Assembly (NCBI GenBank): GCA_963781785.1
Contig: CAWAHD010000005.1
Location: forward strand, 2,418,001-2,482,000
Direction: 5' to 3'
Source: CAWAHD01 sp963781785
GTDB taxonomy: Bacteria > Planctomycetota > Planctomycetia > Isosphaerales > Isosphaeraceae
DNA length: 64,000 nucleotides
Shown here: one piece after another, positions 56,781-64,000 of the stretch
Layout: every line of letters starts with the position of its first letter
How positions within the stretch are numbered: position 1 is the stretch's first letter
Program-made: the position numbers and the translations under genes
Notes under the pieces: model-generated
Database searches by the model: none
The model's input: the letters and a program-made list of their open reading frames with translations, nothing else
Told to the model about the DNA's origin: nothing

Positions 56781-57418
56781 CCGACCCAGCCAGCACGGTC
56801 GAGCCCGAGTCGACGGCCCCGGCCGACGACGCCAGGGCCGAAGTCGCGCGCCGTTACGCCGAAGCCCTGATCAGCGCGGCCGAGAAGGAAGGTGCCGTCG
56901 AGGCGGTCCTGGCCGAGCTCGCCGAAATCGAGCGCGACGTCCTGAAGGCACACCCAGGGTTCGCTCAGATCCTGGCATCCTCTCGCGTGTCGGCTTCCCG
57001 CAAGGACAAGATCCTGATCGACGTCTTCGCGAGCCTGGCCTCGAACCTGGTCACCAGGTTCCTCCGGGTCTTGAATCGCCATGACCGCCTGGACATGCTC
57101 GAGCTCGTCGTCCGAGAGGCCCGTGCCGTGTGGGACCGGCGCAACAGGCGGATTCCGATCCGCGTGCTGTCGGCGGTGCCACTCGAGGAAAACCAGTTGC
57201 AAACACTCCGCGACCGGCTCACCAAGCTGACCGGAGCCAACCCGATCCTGCAGGTCTCCATCGACCCGGACTTGATCGCCGGCCTGGTCGTCCAGGTCGG
57301 TGACAACCGTTATGATGCGTCGGCCAGGAGCCGGCTCGCACAGCTTCGCCAACGACTGATCGAAGGAAAGACGCATGAAATTCAGAGCCGACGAGATCAG
57401 CTCACTGATTCAGCGTGA
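56777..57418 (+). CDS. atpH: F1Fo ATP synthase subunit delta
   Basis: 213 residues. The helical N-terminal part reads ARRYAEALISAAEKEGAVEA and the C-terminal part PLEENQLQTLRDRLTKLTGA, then IDPDLIAGLVVQVGDNRYDA, the classic OSCP/delta signature. It overlaps atpA by 44 bases. Intact. Confidence 0.95.
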   Translation: MTDPASTVEPESTAPADDARAEVARRYAEALISAAEKEGAVEAVLAELAEIERDVLKAHPGFAQILASSRVSASRKDKILIDVFASLASNLVTRFLRVLNRHDRLDMLELVVREARAVWDRRNRRIPIRVLSAVPLEENQLQTLRDRLTKLTGANPILQVSIDPDLIAGLVVQVGDNRYDASARSRLAQLRQRLIEGKTHEIQSRRDQLTDSA

Positions 57419-59040
57419 AATCGAGCAATTCTCCCCGGAAGTCTCGCGGAGCGAGGTGGGGCAGGTCCTCGAGGTGGGCGACGGAATCGCGCGGGTTTAC
57501 GGGCTCTCGGGCCTGATGTCCGGCGAGATGGTGGCGTTCGACAACGGCGTCAAGGGGATCGCGCTCAACCTCGAGGAATCGTCGGTTGGCGTCATGGTCC
57601 TGGGCGACTACACCCGCATCGAGGAAGGAGACACCGTCACCGCCACCGGCGAGCTTGCTGCGCGTGCCCGTCGGCGAGGCCCTGATCGGGCGGGTCGTCA
57701 ACCCGCTCGGCGAGCCGATCGACGACAAGGGGCCGATCTTGACCGACAGGTCGTGGCCGCTGGAATCGATCGCGCCCGGGATCGCTCTGCGCCAGCCGGT
57801 CGACGAGCCGCTCCAGACCGGCGTCAAATCGATCGATTCCATGACGCCCATCGGCCGCGGCCAGCGCGAGCTCATCATCGGCGACCGCAAGACCGGAAAA
57901 ACGGCCATCGCCATCGACACGATCCTCAATCAAAAGGGGACCGGCGTCATCTGCGTCTACGTGGCGATCGCCCAGAAAGAGTCGACGACCGCCGCTCTGG
58001 TTGACGTTTTCCGCCGCCATGGCGCACTCGACTACACGATCGTGGTCGCCGCCGGGGCCAGCGACCCGGCCCCGCTCCAGTACGTCGCGCCCTATGCCGG
58101 GTGTGCCATGGCCGAGTACTTCATGTACGAACAGGGCAAGCCGACGCTCGTCATCTACGACGACCTTTCCAAGCAGGCCGTCGCCTATCGCGAAGTGTCC
58201 CTGCTCTTGCGCCGCCCACCCGGCCGCGAAGCCTTCCCCGGCGATATCTTTTACGCGCACTCCCGATTGCTCGAGCGCTCGTGCAAGCTCGCCAACCACT
58301 ACGTGATCCTGCCCGAGAACACCTCGACCGATCTCGTCACCGACTCAAGCGGTATCGACAAGCACGTCTACGTCGGCGTTCCCGGCCTCGAAGAGGCCAA
58401 GCATGCCCTCAAGGAGAAATACCCCGAGGGCCACAAGGTCGCGAAGACGACGACTTCGGGAGGCTCCCTGACGGCTCTGCCGATCATCGAGACCCTCGAA
58501 GGCGAGGTGTCAGCCTATATTCCCACCAACGTGATCTCGATCACGGACGGCCAGATCTATCTTCAGCCCGACCTCTTCTTCGCGGGCGTGCGGCCCGCGA
58601 TCGACGTCGGTATCAGCGTTTCCCGCGTCGGCGGCAAGGCCCAGATCCCGGCGATGAAGAAAGTCGCCGGCGGGCTGCGGCTCGACCTGGCGGCCTTTCG
58701 CGAGCTCGAGGCATTCGCCCAGCTTGGCACCGAGCTTGACAAGGCCACTCAGAAACAGCTCGACCGTGGGTATCGCATGGTCGAGCTGCTCAAACAACCC
58801 CAGTACAAGCCGATGAACGCCATTGACCAGGTCATGAGCATCTTCGCCGGCACCCAGGGGTACCTGGACGACGTCCCCCGCACCGACGTCTCGCGGTGGG
58901 AAGCTGCCTTCCTCGCCTTCATTCGCGACCGGAAACCCGATCTCCGCGCTGCACTCGAGCGCGACCAGAAGATGACCGCTCAGATCGAATCCGGGCTGAT
59001 CGCCGCCATCACCGAATTCAAGGAAAAACATTTTCGCTGA
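57375..59040 (+). CDS. atpA: F1Fo ATP synthase subunit alpha (frameshifted; contains a large insertion)
   Basis: N-terminus MKFRADEISSLIQREIEQFS then GQVLEVGDGIARVYGLSGLM. At 57657 one extra base shifts the frame; dropping it gives GELLRVPVGEALIGRVVNPL and the rest follows: Walker A GDRKTGKTA, VIYDDLSKQAVAYRE, SVSRVGGKAQIPAMKK. About 554 residues after repair, compared with about 505 usually. The excess is one block at about residues 306-361 (58291-58458), between LLERSCKL and GGSLTALP, described in the findings. Confidence 0.95.
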
Positions 59041-59057
59041 GATGCCGTTCACCGAAC

Positions 59058-59105
59058 GTAGGTCAGGCTTTCTAGCCTGACGTCAGACCAGAAAGCCTGA
59101 CCTAC
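59058..59105. repeat. REP-like palindrome between atpA and atpG
   Basis: Perfect 16-base arms: GTAGGTCAGGCTTTCT at 59058-59073 and its complement at 59090-59105, 16-base centre. Same family as 15309-15356. It lies inside the operon between the atpA stop and the atpG start, where it could influence mRNA stability. Confidence 0.9.
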
Positions 59106-59178
59106 GATGTACTTCCTCTGCTGTCCACCGCTTCACGCTGACCAGGAACCGCCGACTCAGGAATTCAGGCTCGAACCG

Positions 59179-60107
59179 ATGGCCAAGGCCCGCGCGATCA
59201 TCAAGCGCCGCAAGGCGGTCGACAATATCCGCAAGATCACCCGGACCATGGAGCTGATCGCCACCAATCGGTTCCGCAAGGCGCTGAACCGCGCCACCGA
59301 GGCCGACGCGTTCACGCGCAAGATCGCCGAGCTGGTCGCCGACCTGGGAGAGACGTCGAGCGAGACGTCGCATCCTCTTCTCGTGCGTCGCGACCCGGTG
59401 AGCCGCGCGCTCCTTGCTGGTCTTGACGAGCAACCGCGGGCTGGCCGGCGGTTACAACGGCAACGTGCTCCGCGCTGCCCTCATCCGCCACCACGACAAC
59501 GAGACCGAAGGAACCGCGACCTCGCTCGAAGTCGCCGGCAAGCGGGGCATCGGCTACTTCCGGTTCCGGAAGATCGTGCCGCCGATGCGACCTACACCCA
59601 GTTCGAGGACCGTCCCCAGTTCCACGAGGTGGAGGTGCTGGCGGACAAGTACATCAAGCTGTACGTGGCGGGCTCGATCGATCGCCTCGACGTGGCGTAT
59701 ACCCAGTTCGTCTCCTCGTCGCGGCAGGTTGCGAAGGTGCAGACCCTGCTGCCGATCTCGACCGCGGACATCGGCAGCGCCGCGCCATCCGGTCCGGCAG
59801 GCAAACCAGGCCCCGAGCGAGGCGGCTGCCGCCCGGAAGAGCGGAGCCCGTCTCGTACGAGTTCCTGCCCGATGCCAGAAGCATCCTCGAGGAGATCGTG
59901 CCGGTCTCGTTCAAGGTCCGGCTGTTCAAGTGCTTCCTCGACGCCGCCGTGAGCGAGCAGATCGCGCGGATGGTCGCGATGGGAGGGGCCACCAAGAATG
60001 CCGACGATCTCGTCAAGTCGCTGACCCGGCAGTACAATCGTGCCCGCCAGAACCAGATCACCCGCGAGCTGGCCGACATCGTGGGGGCGACCTCCGCGCT
60101 CCAGTGA
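59179..60107 (+). CDS. atpG: F1Fo ATP synthase subunit gamma (several frameshifts)
   Basis: Start ATG 59179: MAKARAIIKRRKAVDNIRKI. The protein jumps frame at least three times: +1 near 59413 (LVLTSNRGLAGGYNGNVLRA follows), -1 near 59580 (ADATYTQFEDRPQFHEVEVL), and again around 59795-59850 before VSYEFLPDARSILEEIVPVS and the final DLVKSLTRQYNRARQNQITR, GATSALQ. These pieces line up with the standard gamma order (about 300 residues, slightly longer). Central rotor stalk. Confidence 0.9.
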
Positions 60108-60234
60108 TCCGTTGCGCTGCGCGACACACCTTGACAAACACATCATGTGCACACGATTTGATCGATAGACAACCATGACCGGCCGCTGACGACCGGGCCG
60201 GACAATCGAAATCAGACGCGAGGAGACTTTCACG

Positions 60235-61674
<1,440 letters not shown>

Positions 61675-61709
61675 GCAATCGCCAAAAGCCCAGAAAGTGG
61701 CGCACCCAA

Positions 61710-62163
61710 ATGGCAAGCGTGACCGAAGACATCGGCGACCAGAAAAAACAGTCGTTCGCGCACGGCCACAAGACCGTGCAGTGCGTGGTCGTCACCCCCG
61801 AGAAGACCCTCGTCGACGAGCCGGTCGAGTTCGTCGCTCTGCCCCTCTTCGACGGCGAGCTCGGCGTCTTGCCCGGCCGCGCGCCTCTGGTCGGCCGCCT
61901 GGGCTATGGAGAGCTCCGCACCAAGAACGCCCTGGTCGTCCGCCGGTATTTCGTCGACGGCGGCTTCGTTCAGGTCAAGGGCGATGTCGTCACCGTCTTG
62001 ACCAGCCGGGCCATCCCCGCGGCCGACCTCGACCCCCAGGCGGCCGCGCGAGATCGAAGCGGCCGACAAGCAGAAGACCGTCAGCGACCACGAGTTCGCC
62101 GAGCAACAGAAGGCCGTCGCACGCGCTCGCGGAATGATCTGGGTCGCCAGCCATAAGGGCTAG
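61710..62163 (+). CDS. atpC: F1Fo ATP synthase subunit epsilon (frameshifted at the end)
   Basis: ATG 61710. The beta-sandwich domain is clear: CVVVTPEKTLVDEPVEFVAL, LFDGELGVLPGRAPLVGRLG, YFVDGGFVQVKGDVVTVLT. At 62049 one extra base shifts the frame; the correct end is IEAADKQKTVSDHEFAEQQK then ARARGMIWVASHKG, stop TAG 62161-62163. About 150 residues. Last gene of the operon. Confidence 0.9.
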
Positions 62164-62880
62164 ACGCCTCGCGGGACCGAGCATTGCTGCGTCATCGCGT
62201 CATCAGAGTACCCTACGATCCGCACGACCCGCACGCGCGACACTCCGGCCATGACCGGGGCACCCGCGTCATTCCTGGCTCTCTGCGTCACGGAGGCAGG
62301 GCGGCGGCGGCGTACGGCGGACGACGACGATCGGTCCTATCGGCACTCACGAGGCCGTGTCTGCTCTGATCGATCATCCCTCGGCGGGCCGAACTGGTGG
62401 GCCTGGGGGGTTTGCAGCACGACCGAATGAGGGGGCAGCCCATGGGCGACGCCGATGAGCTGGTGGAGAAGAGGTTGGTCGAGCTCCTCGGGCTCGATCG
62501 CTGGTTCGTGGGGGTGAACACGTTCCGCACTCCTTCCGGCAATACTCCGGTCTGGGTCGACTCTCTGTGGACCCTTTTGGGTTGGCCGAGGGTCGGGCCA
62601 TGCAACATCCCACTGTCGGCCCTTCGCTGCGGTCGAACACTTCGACGCGACGGGGGATCGTCCGGGAGGCGTCAACGGCATCCTCACCATCGACCCAGAG
62701 AGCGGCGATTGGCGGCTGGTGGCCGACCGAAAGGGATAAGAGGTCTACGGCTCGCCCGTAGCGGGGTACTATAGCGCTCTTGCCGACAATCCAGAGCCGA
62801 GCGTCTGAATTCTCGGCCGTCCTTCTGGACTCATTGCCTGAGATCCCGGGAACAAATCCCCTCGCCGAGCCTTAATATTC
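62164..62880. other. Intergenic region with a possible gene relic
   Basis: About 0.7 kb between atpC and the sigma gene. Most is non-coding; a short protein-like remnant is entered separately. A GGGGACCC-rich stretch precedes it. No promoter recognised. Confidence 0.4.
62632..62739 (+). pseudogene. Short protein-like relic, low confidence
   Basis: One frame reads VEHFDATGDRPGGVNGILTI then DPESGDWRLVADRKG and a stop at 62737. It has no start, and the sequence upstream in other frames (GVNTFRTPSGNTPVWVD) may belong to it. Family unknown; may be chance. Confidence 0.3.
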
Positions 62881-64000
62881 ATGGTGGTCGAGCGGTCGAG
62901 GGCCGCCGTGGGTCGTCACGCTGCGGGAATCGCGACTCGCGTGGTCAAGGGGAGACGACGTGTCGTGCTCGGAGATCTCCGGGTTCTCTATGGTGTCGGT
63001 TCCTTAGTGGGTCTGACTGACCGTCAGCTCCTCGAACGATTCCAGTCCGCCAACCGTGCTGATGGCCACGATGTCGCCGAGGCCGCCCTGACCGCGCTGG
63101 TGCAGCGGCATTCCGAGATGGTGTGGAACGTGTGTCGATCGCTCATCCGCGATCGGCATGATGTCGAGGACGCGTTCCAGGCAACATTCCTGATCCTGGT
63201 CCGCAAGGCCGGATCGCTTCTGGTCGATGACACACTCGGCCCGTGGCTTCACGTCGTGGCCGGCCGGACCGCATTGAGCGTGCGGAAGGCACGCGCGCGT
63301 CAGCGAGCGGTCGAGCGCCCCACCCCTGATTCGCTGCTTGAGACCGTCGAGCCCACCGTCTCCGATCGCTCCTGGCATGATGGGGATGAGGTCCGTGCGG
63401 CGATCCACGCCGAAATCATGAAACTTCCCGAGGTCTTCCGCGCGGTGGTCGTGCTGTGCGATCTCGAGGGCCTCAGTTATTCCGAGGCCACTCTACGGCT
63501 GAAGATCCCCTTGGGTACGGTACAGAGCCGACTGGCCCGAGCCCGTCGCCGCTTGCGCCGGGCCCTGAGGCTCAGAGCGATTCACCCATCGAACGCGGGG
63601 GAGGCGACCGAGTCCGCCTGTGCCCCGATCTCCGGACTGATGACGGCTGGCGGGCTCCCGCCGGCACTGGTCGGTCGGGTCGGCCGGCTGGGTGCACTGA
63701 TCGCTGCCGACCCGATGCAGTGGAAAGCGACCGTGGCCGGCTCGGTCCGGGACTTGATCAGCGGAGGTCTGCGAACCATGGTGCTCGGCAGGTTGACGCG
63801 CATCCTCGTCATGACCCTGGCTGGCGTACTAGTCGGCGGGGCCCTCTTGTACACCAACGCTAGGTCCGGCCAAGCCGTCCTGGACGGGGCCCGGCGGCGA
63901 GACCGGCGAGCCGGATCCGAGGGAGGAGTGAAGGAGCGGATCGAGATCCCGAGCCCTGGACAGCTCAAAGTCTCGTCCGGTCGCGGGAAGGCCCTTCTCT
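62881..64000 (+). CDS. ECF sigma factor with membrane-spanning C-terminal extension (3' partial)
   Basis: The frame is open from 62842 to the window end, 373 codons from ATG 62881. Region 2 at about residues 50-130 (LTDRQLLERFQSANRADG, ALVQRHSEMVWNVCRSLIRD, VEDAFQATFLILVRKAGS) and region 4 at about 178-228 (LPEVFRAVVVLCDLEGLSYS, LGTVQSRLARARRRLRRAL). A further tail reaches a membrane helix at about 305-325 (ILVMTLAGVLVGGALLY). Architecture like planctomycete ECF proteins that carry their own membrane anchor and often WD40 or similar output; the rest is outside the window. The first residues before LTDRQLL may be an over-long start. Confidence 0.85.
   Translation, partial: MVVERSRAAVGRHAAGIATRVVKGRRRVVLGDLRVLYGVGSLVGLTDRQLLERFQSANRADGHDVAEAALTALVQRHSEMVWNVCRSLIRDRHDVEDAFQATFLILVRKAGSLLVDDTLGPWLHVVAGRTALSVRKARARQRAVERPTPDSLLETVEPTVSDRSWHDGDEVRAAIHAEIMKLPEVFRAVVVLCDLEGLSYSEATLRLKIPLGTVQSRLARARRRLRRALRLRAIHPSNAGEATESACAPISGLMTAGGLPPALVGRVGRLGALIAADPMQWKATVAGSVRDLISGGLRTMVLGRLTRILVMTLAGVLVGGALLYTNARSGQAVLDGARRRDRRAGSEGGVKERIEIPSPGQLKVSSGRGKALL

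Overview
The window is GC-rich chromosomal DNA that looks like a member of the Planctomycetota, probably near the Isosphaeraceae/Gemmataceae. The evidence is the gene content: ECF sigma factors next to Ser/Thr kinases with WD40 tails, an ECF sigma factor with its own transmembrane tail, DUF1080 and DUF6807 (PmoA-like) secreted proteins, a cysteine-poor anti-sigma-like head on a VWA protein, DUF4912, and families of intergenic palindromes. I see no rRNA, tRNA, insertion sequence, phage gene or CRISPR array. Assignments rest on motifs I can read; no database search was run.

Layout. 1-6059: end of an M28 peptidase with a PDZ domain, then a solute-binding lipoprotein, an ABC ATPase and a two-module permease, interrupted by an opposite-strand MDR oxidoreductase. 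6051-10749: a small membrane protein, carA, an MbfA-like ferritin/VIT1 iron exporter, a GNAT acetyltransferase, a STAS protein and a DUF1080 protein. 11033-25501: a housekeeping block (purA, uppS, cdsA, phoH, a PgpH-like 7TM-HD phosphodiesterase, ybeY, recO, an outer-membrane TPR lipoprotein, an LptE-like lipoprotein, folP, proA). 25541-32290: a hexamer microsatellite, a truncated sigma factor joined to a truncated kinase/WD40 gene, and an ECF sigma/VWA pair. 32458-39825: a beta-lactamase-like/VanX fusion, a GCPII-type M28 peptidase and an APC permease. 39822-41593: a translationally coupled AAA ATPase/DUF4276 pair, the best candidate for an undescribed defence-type system. 41855-46261: an envelope-type cluster (sulfatase-fold membrane enzyme, tiny membrane protein, methyltransferase) and an RmlD-like reductase. 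46411-53461: a ParB-like protein, an RRM/Nfu/HemW operon, a DUF6807 protein, a UVR-motif protein and a Rho_N/DUF4912 protein. 54161-62163: a promoter and the complete F1Fo ATP synthase operon (I-B-E-F-H-A-G-D-C). 62881-64000: an ECF sigma factor with a C-terminal membrane tail, running off the window.

A pattern cuts across everything: at least a dozen genes, including essential ones (carA, recO, folP, atpA, atpG, atpC), carry one-base frame shifts after which the expected protein continues in a neighbouring frame. Many genes between them are intact. The simplest reading is residual indel errors in the consensus, so every broken gene here should be re-checked on reads before any biological meaning is given to it. 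Frameshifted genes are listed below as one feature over the whole repaired span.
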